DNA of 64,000 nucleotides from Lachnospiraceae bacterium UBA3850. Lineage in GTDB: Bacteria; Bacillota; Clostridia; Lachnospirales; Lachnospiraceae. Shown here one piece after another: positions 44,148 to 53,396 of this stretch (position 1 is its first letter; each line of letters starts with the position of its first letter). The DNA lies in NCBI GenBank assembly GCA_002392655.1, contig DGHK01000051.1, positions 1-64,000 of the forward strand, in the 5' to 3' direction. The position numbers and the translations under genes were made by a program. A model generated the notes under the pieces. That model did not search any database and was not told the DNA's origin. It saw nothing but the letters and a program-made list of their open reading frames with translations.

Positions 44148-45329
44148 ATGAATCGTATAATGGTGGTTACAACTACAAGAGCGGATTACGGTATTCTTAG
44201 ACCACTTCTCAGAAGAATGAGTGAGGAAGAGTTTGTTTTAAGTATTGCTGTTGGTGGAACGCATCTTAGTAACAGTTTTGGTTATACCATTAATGAGATA
44301 GAGGCTGATGGATATGGCAAGGTTACTAAGTTTAATTATCTATTGGAAGATACTTCGCCTAATGGTGTTGCACAGTCTTCAGGTAGAGCACTCGCGATGT
44401 TTGCAGATCTTCTTCAGAAAGAAATTGAGGATAAGAAAAAGCCTGATATAATCGTCTTATTAGGGGATAGATATGAGATGTTGTCTATAGCAGAAGTAGC
44501 ACTGATATATAGAATTCCTGTTGCACACCTTCATGGAGGGGAGATAACTGAAGGCGCGATTGATGACTCTGTAAGGCATGCGATAACAAAGCTTTCAACA
44601 ATACATTTCGCGTCCAATGAGGAGCATAGGAAAAGAATAATTCAACTGGGGGAAGTTCCGGACAGAGTTTTTAATGTAGGTGCTCTGGGCGTCGAAGCAA
44701 TACGGAATTTGGATTATATGTCAAAACAAGATCTAGGTGCAGATCTTAAGATGGACTTTAGTAAGCCATATATACTTATGACATATCATCCGGAGACTGC
44801 TTCAAAGGAGTCTGAGAACAGCCATTCAGAAAGTGATGATCTGGCTCAGCTGTTATATGCTGTTGAACGGCTATCTGATTATGATTTTATTATTACAAAG
44901 GCAAACGCCGATAGTGGAGGAGCAGAAATAAACAGGCGGCTTGAGGAATTTACATCAATGCACGATAATGTGCATCTTTACGATTCGCTTGGCTCTCATA
45001 GGTATCTCTCAGTGATGAAATATGCAGAGCTTGTTTTGGGAAATTCATCCAGTGGGATAATTGAAGCTCCGGCACTCAGAGTGCCGACTATCAACATTGG
45101 AGATAGACAGAAGGGCAGGATGCGAGCAGACAGTGTTATTGACGTTAAACCTGACACAGAAGAAATAGTTCGAGCTGTTATAGATGTAATAAAGAAGAAA
45201 AATGAGTCTGAATATGATTATAACAGTCCTTATGGAGAGGGTTGCACATCACAGCTTATTTGTTCGAAGCTCGAGGAATTGCTTAAGGATCCTGCGTCAC
45301 TAAAGAATAAAAGTTTTTATGATTTATAA
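44148..45329 (+). CDS. neuC: Hydrolysing NDP-sugar 2-epimerase (NeuC/LegG family)
   Basis: A 393-residue GT-B fold enzyme that hydrolyses a UDP- or GDP-linked N-acetylated hexosamine and inverts C2, yielding the ManNAc-type substrate for NeuB. Motifs: TTTRADYGILRPLL, LLGDRYEMLS, HLHGGEITEGAIDDSVRHA, YHPET, NSSSGIIEAP. In legionaminate pathways the same family (LegG) acts on a GDP-linked bacillosamine-type sugar. A GTGGAG binding site precedes the ATG. neuD, neuB and neuC are in tight tandem. Confidence 0.93.
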   Translation: MNRIMVVTTTRADYGILRPLLRRMSEEEFVLSIAVGGTHLSNSFGYTINEIEADGYGKVTKFNYLLEDTSPNGVAQSSGRALAMFADLLQKEIEDKKKPDIIVLLGDRYEMLSIAEVALIYRIPVAHLHGGEITEGAIDDSVRHAITKLSTIHFASNEEHRKRIIQLGEVPDRVFNVGALGVEAIRNLDYMSKQDLGADLKMDFSKPYILMTYHPETASKESENSHSESDDLAQLLYAVERLSDYDFIITKANADSGGAEINRRLEEFTSMHDNVHLYDSLGSHRYLSVMKYAELVLGNSSSGIIEAPALRVPTINIGDRQKGRMRADSVIDVKPDTEEIVRAVIDVIKKKNESEYDYNSPYGEGCTSQLICSKLEELLKDPASLKNKSFYDL

Positions 45330-45348
45330 TAATTGAGGAGCCTTTGAT

Positions 45349-46248
45349 ATGAAGAGGGTGCTATTTACCGGTGGTTCCGGTTTTATAGGAAGAAATATAA
45401 TATCTGAACTTGGAAAATCCTGCAGTCTTTATGCTCCTACCAGACAGGAGCTGAATCTCCTGGATCAGCTTGCTGTTGAGAAGTATATAATTGATAATAA
45501 AATAGATATAGTTATTCATGGCGCAAATCCTAATCCTGTAAAAAACAGCCTTGATAAGTCAGATAGTTTTTTTGAGGATAGCATCAGAGTGTTTTTAAAT
45601 CTCTACAGGGCAGAAGAGCATTATGAGATGATGTATACTCTGGGATCCGGAGCCGAATATGATAAGTCAAAGGACATTGATATGATATCCGAGGATGAAT
45701 ATGGGCGTAGTATTCCGTATGATACCTATGGACTGATTAAGTATACAATTCATCAAATGATTGAGAAGTCTGATAAACAGTGTAACCTGAGACTTTTTGC
45801 GGTATACGGTCCGACTGATCATGAATCAAAGTTTATAACTCATGTAATAAATAGAATCCTGGAGGGTGAGGATATAACTATTAGACAGGATTGCCTGTTT
45901 GATTATATGCAGGTTATGGATCTGGTTGATATACTTCGGTATTTTATTGATAATAAGCCGCGGTTTAATGCTTATAATATATCCACCGGAAAGACATATC
46001 TTCTTTCTGAAATAGCAGAAATGGTTAGGGACAGAATGAAAAAGCAAGGTCTGGTTGCGGAAGGAAAGTATAGAGATGGAGAACCTCGAATTATTCTCCT
46101 GAAGGATGGATATAATAATAAATATACAGCTGATAATTCAAGACTTCTGAGCGAGATAGGAGATTACAGCTTTACTGATCTGTGTGATGGAATAGACACG
46201 CAGATTGCTTACGAAAGGGATGCTTATAATGCAGAAAAGAGTAGCTGA
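45349..46248 (+). CDS. NAD-dependent epimerase/dehydratase (extended SDR)
   Basis: A 299-residue nucleotide-sugar SDR. It has the Rossmann motif FTGGSGFIGRN, a HGANPNP active-site region, and the catalytic pair in YGLIK (Y...K spacing of four). The C-terminal half is compact, as in reductases or epimerases acting on 4-keto sugars. The exact reaction is unknown. The 3' end overlaps the next gene by 20 bases (stop 46246-46248, next ATG 46229), a sign of translational coupling with the ThDP enzyme. Confidence 0.8.
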   Translation: MKRVLFTGGSGFIGRNIISELGKSCSLYAPTRQELNLLDQLAVEKYIIDNKIDIVIHGANPNPVKNSLDKSDSFFEDSIRVFLNLYRAEEHYEMMYTLGSGAEYDKSKDIDMISEDEYGRSIPYDTYGLIKYTIHQMIEKSDKQCNLRLFAVYGPTDHESKFITHVINRILEGEDITIRQDCLFDYMQVMDLVDILRYFIDNKPRFNAYNISTGKTYLLSEIAEMVRDRMKKQGLVAEGKYRDGEPRIILLKDGYNNKYTADNSRLLSEIGDYSFTDLCDGIDTQIAYERDAYNAEKSS

Positions 46249-48007
46249 TATAATAATGGAAACACTCGTGGAGTATGGGGTAGATACATGCTTCGGAGTT
46301 GTAGGTGGCGGTGCGATGCATCTTGATAATGCACTCGCTCTTAATAAGGATATAAAGAAGATATTTAATCACCATGAGCAGGCTTCTGCAATGGCGGCAG
46401 AGGCTTATGCCAGAATAAGTGGTAAATTGGCTGCTGTCTGCGTAACAAGTGGTCCGGGTGCAACCAATGCCATAACCGGTGTTATGGGATGCTGGCAGGA
46501 CAGTCTTCCGATGATCGTACTTTCTGGACAGGTTAGATATGCTGTATCTATTCCTCAGAGTGGCCTTGACCTGCGTTATAGAGGTATACAGGAGTTTGAC
46601 ATAGTTCATTCAGTTCAGAATATGACAAAATATGTGACTATGGTTACAGATCCTCTTTCAATAAAAAAAGAGTTGATTTACGCAATAAAGCTGGCTACAA
46701 CAGGAAGAAGAGGTCCGGTGTGGCTTGATATTCCTTTGGATGTCCAAAGTGCAATTGTTGAAGAGGAAGACCTCTATATGGATGATATAGAGATAGAATT
46801 GCCTGAGCTGGATGTGAATTCAGTAAAAGAGGCGATTGACAGATTAAAAAAAGCAAAGAGACCGGTTGTTCTTGCAGGAAACGGTATTGTTAATAGTGGC
46901 AATCTGGATGCATTCAGAGCATTTATTAAAAAAATAGGTGTTCCGGTAATTGATGCCTGTATAGCTGCGGATGCAATGTATGAAGAATATCCGTTTTTCT
47001 ATGGTATGTCAGGCTCAATCGGACCAAGAACTGGAAATTTTATAGTTCAAAATGCAGATGTTATCCTTTCTCTAGGTTGTAATCTCGGGTTTAAGATGAC
47101 GGGATGGGAACAGGAGGCTTTTGCACCGGATGCATATATGATATCAGTGGATATAGATGAAAATGAGATGAAAAAGCCGGGTGTAAGGGTTGATAAACAC
47201 CTTCACGGAGATTTGAAGGACTTCTTTAGGAAGGCTGATTCTCTGACAGAGAAGGTAGAACTTGATAAGAGATGGCTTGATTATTGTAATAGTCTCAAAG
47301 AAAGATTTACTCCATATGAGGCGGTAGAAGGTCTGGATATGGAAGAGAGAGTATGTTCATATTTTTTCTGGAAGGTATATGAGAAGTATGAGCCGGAGGA
47401 TAATATAACAATACTCGGCAATAATACTGCGTGCAGTGCGAAGCTACAGATAGGAATAAAGAAAGAAAAGCAGAGGATAGTAGCAAACAATAATTGTGGC
47501 TCAATGGGTGCTGATCTTCCTGAGGCAATCGGGGCTGCCATATCATCCGGAAAGCAGATTATCTGCGTTACGGGTGACGGTAGTATAATGATGAATCTTC
47601 AGGAACTCCAGACTATTAAGCATTACGATCTTCCGGTTAAAGTTATCGTTTTTTCAAATGACGGTTATAATGCGATAAGACAGACATGTAAAAATTTCTT
47701 TAATGGTACAATTATCGGATGTACAAAGGAGACCGGTGTGAGCTTCCCTGAGTTCCAGGATGTGGCTCGTACTTTTGGTATGGATTATATGATATGCCAT
47801 AAGAACAGTGAACTGGACGAGGCGCTGAGAGATTTCTTTAACAGAAAGGGACGTGTCCTTCTGGAGATAGAAGAAAGACTTGATGATCCGGTCACACCGA
47901 AGGTTTCATCTAGAATGAACGAGGATGGTAGCTTTACAACCCCTTCACTCGAAGATATGGCTCCGTTTATTTCCAAAGAAGAACATAATAGGTGGATGAT
48001 CAAATGA
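46229..48007 (+). CDS. ThDP-dependent enzyme of the acetolactate synthase-like family
   Basis: A 592-residue enzyme with the three-domain ThDP lyase layout. The catalytic Glu is in NHHEQASAMAAEAYARISG. The central FAD/NAD-type domain includes KAKRPVVLAGNGIVNSG. The cofactor motif is GDGSIMMNLQELQTI ending NDGYNAIRQT. Housekeeping acetolactate synthase is unlikely, because no small regulatory subunit or ilv gene is near and the gene lies inside a sugar cluster. Related enzymes such as YerE add a two-carbon branch to keto sugars, so it may build a branched or acyl-modified sugar. The start is set at 46229 by AAAGGGA 8 bases upstream; earlier in-frame ATGs lie in the previous gene. Confidence 0.75.
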   Translation: MQKRVADIIMETLVEYGVDTCFGVVGGGAMHLDNALALNKDIKKIFNHHEQASAMAAEAYARISGKLAAVCVTSGPGATNAITGVMGCWQDSLPMIVLSGQVRYAVSIPQSGLDLRYRGIQEFDIVHSVQNMTKYVTMVTDPLSIKKELIYAIKLATTGRRGPVWLDIPLDVQSAIVEEEDLYMDDIEIELPELDVNSVKEAIDRLKKAKRPVVLAGNGIVNSGNLDAFRAFIKKIGVPVIDACIAADAMYEEYPFFYGMSGSIGPRTGNFIVQNADVILSLGCNLGFKMTGWEQEAFAPDAYMISVDIDENEMKKPGVRVDKHLHGDLKDFFRKADSLTEKVELDKRWLDYCNSLKERFTPYEAVEGLDMEERVCSYFFWKVYEKYEPEDNITILGNNTACSAKLQIGIKKEKQRIVANNNCGSMGADLPEAIGAAISSGKQIICVTGDGSIMMNLQELQTIKHYDLPVKVIVFSNDGYNAIRQTCKNFFNGTIIGCTKETGVSFPEFQDVARTFGMDYMICHKNSELDEALRDFFNRKGRVLLEIEERLDDPVTPKVSSRMNEDGSFTTPSLEDMAPFISKEEHNRWMIK

Positions 48008-48966
48008 ATATAATTATTATAGGTCTCGGGTCGATGGGTAAAAGAAGACTCCGTCTGATCAGAGACATAGATAATAGTATAGTAGTATCAGGTGTTGATT
48101 CAAATGCTGAGAGATGTGAATCAGCAGTTAATGAGTTTGGTATCAAGGTTTTTTCAGGACTTGATGAGGCAATAGTGTCAGAAAGACCAGATGCTGTATT
48201 TGTCTGTACGTCACCGCTTACGCATTGCAATATAATAAACACTTTACTCGAAAAGGATGTGTATATATTTACTGAACTAAATCTTGTAAATGATGGCTAT
48301 GATAAGTTCATAAATGAAGAAAAGCTTTTCCTTTCATCAACATTTCTTTACAGGGATGATATCAAATGGATGATCAAAAAGGTTAATGAGAAAAGAGTAA
48401 ATTATATCTATCATACAGGACAGTATCTCCCGGATTGGCATCCATGGGAGGATTATAGAAAATACTTTGTAGGTAATAGCAAATCAAATGGTTGCAGAGA
48501 AATAATGGCAATAGAGTTTCCGTGGCTTATCAGAGCCTTTGGCGAGGTTGTAGATATAAATGTAATGTCTGACAAAATGTCAGGGCTTGAGATCGGTTAT
48601 AATGATAATTATATGATGAGTGTTCTTCATAAAAACGGTACAAAGGGGCTTATCGCTGTTGATGTTGTTTCAAGGAATGCAACAAGAAAGATGGAGATTT
48701 ATAATGAGAATCTACATGTGACATGGGATGGAAGACCGGACAGTCTGATGGATTTTAATATCCAGGAAAAGGCTTTTGAAGATATAAAGGTTTATGAAGA
48801 GATTCAGCATAGAGAAGGATATAGCAGTAATATAATAGAAAATGCTTATAGAGCTGAGATAGAAGCTTTCTTTGATTATATATCCGGTAATCGCGAAGCT
48901 GCACTCTATGATTTCAAAAAAGATCAGAAGATTCTTGAACTTATTGACAGGATTGAAGGTGTTTAG
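48004..48966 (+). CDS. Gfo/Idh/MocA-type oxidoreductase with altered EKP motif
   Basis: A 320-residue NAD(P)-binding oxidoreductase with the Rossmann motif IIIGLGSMGKRRLRLI. The family's catalytic EKP is replaced by E91-L92-N93, so the usual Lys is missing, while DWHPWEDYRKYF in the substrate domain matches the following paralogue (DWRPGVDYRKVY). It may be inactive or act as a partner subunit. The ATG at 48004 overlaps the stop of the ThDP gene (ATGA). An earlier GTG at 47992 is in frame but is itself part of the likely binding site. Confidence 0.75.
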   Translation: MNIIIIGLGSMGKRRLRLIRDIDNSIVVSGVDSNAERCESAVNEFGIKVFSGLDEAIVSERPDAVFVCTSPLTHCNIINTLLEKDVYIFTELNLVNDGYDKFINEEKLFLSSTFLYRDDIKWMIKKVNEKRVNYIYHTGQYLPDWHPWEDYRKYFVGNSKSNGCREIMAIEFPWLIRAFGEVVDINVMSDKMSGLEIGYNDNYMMSVLHKNGTKGLIAVDVVSRNATRKMEIYNENLHVTWDGRPDSLMDFNIQEKAFEDIKVYEEIQHREGYSSNIIENAYRAEIEAFFDYISGNREAALYDFKKDQKILELIDRIEGV

Positions 48967-48986
48967 TTAATTCAACGGGTAATTAT

Positions 48987-49898
48987 ATGATGAAGGTTTG
49001 TTTTGTAGGCTCGGGGTCTATAGGGAAAAGACATATTAATAATTTAAAAAAGATATGTGAAGAAAGAGGTATAAGTCCTGATATACATCTACTCAGAAGC
49101 TCAAAACGTAAGCTGGAAGGAATAGATGGCGTAAAGGAATGCTTTGATATATCGGAGTTAGACGATAAATATGATATGATATTTATTACAAATCCGACAT
49201 TTCTCCATCTGGATACCTTGAAGAAAATGATAGATCGTTCTGACTATTTTTTTGTAGAGAAACCGGTTTTTGATCGCATAGATGTTGATACCGGATTTAT
49301 ATCTTCTGATAAAATGGTATATGTAGCATGTCCACTGAGGCATACAGGCGTTATAAGAAATCTTACGGATTTTGTTGATACTGAAAAGGTTTTTAGCGTG
49401 AGGGCTGTTTGTTCTTCGTATTTGCCTGATTGGAGACCGGGAGTTGATTACAGAAAGGTTTACAGTGCTCATAGTGATGAGGGAGGCGGCGTAAGAATTG
49501 ATCTTATCCATGAGTGGGATTATCTGACTTATCTTTTCGGCTTTCCCGATGAGGTAGCCTGTATGTCGTCAAAGCTTTCCGGACTTGAGATAGACAGCGA
49601 AGATCTGGCTGTTTATATAGCAAGAGATAGCAGGAGAATAATTGAGCTTCATCTGGATTATTACGGAAGAATTCCCAAGAGAGAATTTGAGATGTATACC
49701 GATGAGAGTGTATATGTTGCAGATATTATAAATAATAGCATTACAGCGAACGGAGAAATCATATATTCAGCTGTAGAAGAACCAAATGATAAATATATAA
49801 ATGAGATGAAGTTTTTTCTTGATTTTTGTGACGGAAAGAAGGAAAACATCAATGATATAGACACGGCTATTCATGTAATAAAACTAGCTATGTCATAA
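48987..49898 (+). CDS. Gfo/Idh/MocA-type oxidoreductase
   Basis: A 303-residue sugar oxidoreductase, paralogous to the upstream protein. It has VCFVGSGSIGKRHINNLK for NAD(P) and an intact E91-K92-P93. The C-terminal domain contains GGGVRIDLIHEWDYLTYLF, with a likely catalytic His. Such enzymes reduce or oxidise sugar hydroxyl/keto groups; the Campylobacter ptm locus for legionaminic acid also encodes dehydrogenase-type proteins. It likely acts with the ThDP enzyme and the upstream SDR on one nucleotide sugar. Confidence 0.8.
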   Translation: MMKVCFVGSGSIGKRHINNLKKICEERGISPDIHLLRSSKRKLEGIDGVKECFDISELDDKYDMIFITNPTFLHLDTLKKMIDRSDYFFVEKPVFDRIDVDTGFISSDKMVYVACPLRHTGVIRNLTDFVDTEKVFSVRAVCSSYLPDWRPGVDYRKVYSAHSDEGGGVRIDLIHEWDYLTYLFGFPDEVACMSSKLSGLEIDSEDLAVYIARDSRRIIELHLDYYGRIPKREFEMYTDESVYVADIINNSITANGEIIYSAVEEPNDKYINEMKFFLDFCDGKKENINDIDTAIHVIKLAMS

Positions 49899-49927
49899 CG
49901 AAAAAAAATACCGTTAGGGAATAATAT

Positions 49928-50962
49928 ATGGATAAATATGTGATTAATACAGGTTTTTCAGTAAGAGAAGCGATTGAAAAAATGGAAAAAGAGCTTATAA
50001 AGGGAGTTATAGTCGTGAATGATGACAACAAGGTTGTCGGTCTTTTCACAAATGGAGACATGCGCTCGTTTTTTATGAAGAACGGTCAGTTGTCAGACAA
50101 TATAACAATGGCGATGAATAAGAATCCTAAGCTCTTTTATTCTGAGAATGAGATATATGAAGAAAGAAAAGAAAGGATAAGGCTGATTTATCCAATAGTA
50201 GATGATGCGGGTCATCTGATAAGAGTTGTTGATTTTGAAAATTTGAGCGGTAGTTATAACAACAGCCTGAAAGATGTACCGCTTGTCATTATGGCGGGTG
50301 GAAAGGGAACCAGGTTATATCCTTATACCAGGATACTTCCGAAACCATTAATGCCGATAGGAGATGAAACGATTACAGAAAGAATCATCAGTTCGTTTAC
50401 AAGGTTTGGCTGCAGACGAGTGATAATGATCCTTAATTATAAATCCAGTATGATTAAGTCATATATGGACGAAGTTAAGAAGGACTATGATATAGAATAT
50501 GTTGAGGAGGATGAATTCCTTGGAACCGGAGGAGGACTCAGGCTTATTAAGGATATGGTGGATTCGAGATTTTTCCTTTCAAACTGTGATATTCTTATCG
50601 ACACTGATTTCAGCAGTATAGTCAGAAATCATATAAAAAGCGAAAACAAGATAACATTTGTATGTTCCATGAAAAATGTAGTTATTCCCTATGGTGTTGT
50701 GAGAACTGATTCAAATGGATATATAACTGAGATGAAGGAAAAGCCTGATTATTCATTTATGGTAAATACAGGACTTTATCTGCTTGAACCTGAAGTTATA
50801 AATGACATTGAGGAGAATGAGTTTATTCATCTGCCCGATTTGGCTGACAGAATGATAAAAAAAGGTGAGAAGGTTGGTGCTTATCCTGTATCCGAAAGAT
50901 CTTGGATGGATATGGGACAGTTTAGCGAGATGGAAGACATGAAGAGAAGGTTGGGTATATGA
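49928..50962 (+). CDS. CBS-domain sugar-phosphate nucleotidyltransferase (PtmE-like)
   Basis: A 344-residue fusion of an N-terminal CBS pair (about residues 1-115, KGVIVVNDDNKVVGLFTNGD and LIYPIVDDAGHLI) with a C-terminal NTP-transferase (MAGGKGTRLYPYT from about 122, LPKPLMPIG, SNCDILIDTD). Campylobacter PtmE, a GlcN-1-phosphate guanylyltransferase that starts legionaminic acid synthesis, has this layout. The CBS domains may sense a nucleotide. GDP-mannose-type enzymes are the alternative. An AGGGA binding site precedes the start, and the stop overlaps the next gene by four bases. Confidence 0.82.
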   Translation: MDKYVINTGFSVREAIEKMEKELIKGVIVVNDDNKVVGLFTNGDMRSFFMKNGQLSDNITMAMNKNPKLFYSENEIYEERKERIRLIYPIVDDAGHLIRVVDFENLSGSYNNSLKDVPLVIMAGGKGTRLYPYTRILPKPLMPIGDETITERIISSFTRFGCRRVIMILNYKSSMIKSYMDEVKKDYDIEYVEEDEFLGTGGGLRLIKDMVDSRFFLSNCDILIDTDFSSIVRNHIKSENKITFVCSMKNVVIPYGVVRTDSNGYITEMKEKPDYSFMVNTGLYLLEPEVINDIEENEFIHLPDLADRMIKKGEKVGAYPVSERSWMDMGQFSEMEDMKRRLGI

Positions 50963-51930
50963 AAAAGATTAGTTTATTTACGCCTTGTTACAATGAAAGA
51001 GACAATCTGATGCCTCTTTATGAAAAGGTTACAGAGGTTATGAAGACGCTTCCTGAATATAATTATGAATACATAATTATTGATAATTGTTCTAAGGATG
51101 GTTCGCAGGAGGTCCTAAGGGAGATAGCTGCAAAGGATAAAAGGGTCAAGGTTATATTTAATCTAAAGAATTTCGGACCTTCAAGGTCCGGATCGCATGG
51201 ATTCTTTCAGACTACAGGCGATTGTTCCATATGCTTTGCAGGCGATTTTCAGGATCCCCCTGAGCTTATTCCTGAATTTATCAGACGATGGGAAAATGGC
51301 AGTAAGGTTGTCTGGGGTAAAAAGACCAGTAGTGATGAAAAGAAGTCTATGTTCAGAATCAGAAGACTGTATTATAAATTGATAAAGAAAATCTCTGATA
51401 ATGAACAATATGAGGACGTTACGGGCTTTGGCCTCTATGATAAAGAGGTTATGGATAATCTGAGAAAATACAGTGGACCTACTCCGAACTTTAGAAATAT
51501 GATCTCTGAATTTGGATATGAGGTAGATTTTGTTGAATACCACCAGCCGCTTAGAAGAGCAGGTAAGTCCAGCTATTCGTTTTTCAAGTATCTGAATGTG
51601 GCTATAAATGATATCGTTAATACTTCAAAGCTTCCCCTCAGACTTGGAACTTATCTGGGACTTATTGTCGCAATCCTAAGCTTCTGTGTGGCTGTTTTCA
51701 ATGTTATTCTTAAGCTTATGTACTGGAACAGTTATGAGGCTGGAATGGCGACTCTTTCGGCCGGTATTTTCTTCTTCGGCGCGATACAGATAATGTTTAT
51801 CGGAATCGTCGGAGAGTATGTCGGCGAAATACTGGCAAGAATGAATAAGAGACCAATGGTGGTTGAGAGAGAAAGACTGAATTTTGATGAAAAGGATGTA
51901 GAGCATGGAGCTTCAGATAAGCAGGAATGA
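50959..51930 (+). CDS. Family 2 glycosyltransferase with C-terminal helices (undecaprenyl-phosphate type)
   Basis: A 323-residue GtrB/DPM1-like enzyme. TPCYNERDNLMPL and FAGDFQDPPELIP mark the GT-A domain, QPLRRAGKSSYSF the interface-helix region, and two membrane helices lie at about 234-255 and 270-292, followed by GEYVGEILARMNKRP. It probably charges undecaprenyl phosphate with a sugar used by the GT-C-type YfhO proteins downstream. The next gene starts inside its last 26 bases. Confidence 0.87.
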   Translation: MKKISLFTPCYNERDNLMPLYEKVTEVMKTLPEYNYEYIIIDNCSKDGSQEVLREIAAKDKRVKVIFNLKNFGPSRSGSHGFFQTTGDCSICFAGDFQDPPELIPEFIRRWENGSKVVWGKKTSSDEKKSMFRIRRLYYKLIKKISDNEQYEDVTGFGLYDKEVMDNLRKYSGPTPNFRNMISEFGYEVDFVEYHQPLRRAGKSSYSFFKYLNVAINDIVNTSKLPLRLGTYLGLIVAILSFCVAVFNVILKLMYWNSYEAGMATLSAGIFFFGAIQIMFIGIVGEYVGEILARMNKRPMVVERERLNFDEKDVEHGASDKQE

Positions 51931-52597
51931 ATTAAAAAAATATCTGGCAGGGCAACTTGATGTGTTTTTTCCGGATGGAGTCCGTATGGAAGGAGCAGAT
52001 ATAGACAGTGCATTCGAGCTTGGACTCGAGAGGACAGAACACTGTTTTAAGTGCATAACATTTCCTTCCTACAGTAATGAAAAAGGAGATACCTTTTTTT
52101 CTCATCTCCATGCTGATCAGTATGCTCAGTTCCTTTATTTCTTTTCGAATAGTCTCTGGGAGATATCGGAGAATAAAGTTATATGTGATAAAGTATTAAA
52201 TCTTAATAGGCTTTTGAATGGCTTTTTTTTATCATATAAATGTAAACTCCCGGATTATTTTTTCCTTGGACATCCTGTAGGCTCTATTATAGGAAATGCA
52301 GTATATAGTGATTATCTTGTTATTTTTCAGAATGTTACTATTAATACTGATCAAAAGAAGGATGGTAGTCCGGCGCCGGAAATTGGAATGGGTGTTTTTT
52401 TCGGAGCTGGATCGAAGGTGATAGGAAATAAAAGGATTGGGGACAGAGTTTCTCTAAGCGTAGATGCTATGGTTTATGACAAAGAGATACCTGATGATAG
52501 TGTTGTAATAAGAGGTGACAGCGGGGAAACTATAATTAAAAGGCGAACTAAAGAAAAATGTATGGCTCAGAATTATTTCAGGGATAATATTGAATGA
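51905..52597 (+). CDS. Hexapeptide-repeat acyltransferase, serine acetyltransferase-like
   Basis: A 230-residue protein with an N-terminal helical half and a C-terminal left-handed beta-helix (LGHPVGSIIGNAVYSDYLVIFQNVTINTD, GMGVFFGAGSKVIGN). The layout resembles serine O-acetyltransferase, but the conserved GIDIHPGA-type start of that helix is changed, so a sugar or polymer acceptor is more likely given the locus. AAAGGATG lies upstream of the start in the preceding gene. It overlaps the SGNH hydrolase gene by four bases, so the two may act together on acyl groups. Confidence 0.7.
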   Translation: MELQISRNELKKYLAGQLDVFFPDGVRMEGADIDSAFELGLERTEHCFKCITFPSYSNEKGDTFFSHLHADQYAQFLYFFSNSLWEISENKVICDKVLNLNRLLNGFFLSYKCKLPDYFFLGHPVGSIIGNAVYSDYLVIFQNVTINTDQKKDGSPAPEIGMGVFFGAGSKVIGNKRIGDRVSLSVDAMVYDKEIPDDSVVIRGDSGETIIKRRTKEKCMAQNYFRDNIE

Positions 52598-53373
52598 ACA
52601 ATAATATTAAAAATAATAAATACAAAAAAATACTTTTAGGACTGTATTTTGTTATTGTAGTTGCTTTTGCAATTGGTTCTCGTATGTTTTTTTCATCTGG
52701 CAGTAATTCAACACCTGTTAATAAAAGTATTGTAGTACAAAAAGGCGACACTAAGTATTATAACGAAGTATTTGCTCAATCAGATAAATGTGTATTACTT
52801 ATCGGAGACAGTTACGGAATATCATATTTGAATGACAATAATGAAGGATGGATAGGATGGGCAGAACAGTTTAAACAACTATTTCCTATGTGTAATTGTT
52901 ATACTTATCCAGTAGGAGGAGCTGGACTTGTTAAAGGAGATTTTGGTTTCAAAAAACAACTTAGTAGCATAATTGAGGAAGATGCTCCTAAAGAAGTTAC
53001 TGATATTGTCATTATTGGAGGATACAATGAGGTGGGGAAAACTGAAGAGGAATTAGGAAGGGCAATGCAAGAATTTGTTTCTCTTGCCCGAAGTAATTGG
53101 CCGGATGTACTCATTAGTTATATGTTTGTTCCCAGATCATATATAGATATTGAGAAAAGTAATGAGTTGATAAACTATCAGAAGATTGTTAGAAGTCTTT
53201 GTAAAGAATATGATGTTTTATTTGTTGATAATGCAATGAATATTTTGGATTCAAAGGATGATATGTTTTTTAGTGAGAATGATATTAACAGTGGCTATCA
53301 TCCTAGTACGAAAGGTTCAAAAAAAATAGCTGAGAGTATTGCTGAATATATACTCACTGGAGATTTACATTAA
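52594..53373 (+). CDS. Membrane-anchored SGNH/GDSL-type hydrolase
   Basis: A 259-residue protein with one N-terminal helix (KILLGLYFVIVVAFAIG), so the domain is outside the cell. The SGNH blocks are visible: GDSYG (near residue 71), Gly in PVGGAGL, N in GGYNEV, and the C-terminal H236 in GYHPSTKGSK. SGNH proteins remove or transfer O-acyl groups on glycans, fitting the upstream acyltransferase. The gene is clearly more AT-rich than both neighbours (about 25-27 percent GC in two lines counted by hand, against 40 percent just downstream), suggesting separate origin. Confidence 0.8.
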   Translation: MNNNIKNNKYKKILLGLYFVIVVAFAIGSRMFFSSGSNSTPVNKSIVVQKGDTKYYNEVFAQSDKCVLLIGDSYGISYLNDNNEGWIGWAEQFKQLFPMCNCYTYPVGGAGLVKGDFGFKKQLSSIIEEDAPKEVTDIVIIGGYNEVGKTEEELGRAMQEFVSLARSNWPDVLISYMFVPRSYIDIEKSNELINYQKIVRSLCKEYDVLFVDNAMNILDSKDDMFFSENDINSGYHPSTKGSKKIAESIAEYILTGDLH

Positions 53374-53396
53374 ATAACTATATCGAGGTTTATATT

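Noticed and set aside
46229..48007. Housekeeping acetolactate synthase (ilvB)
   Set aside because: It lies inside a sugar cluster with overlapping neighbours and no small subunit or ilv genes; ThDP motifs alone do not make it IlvB.
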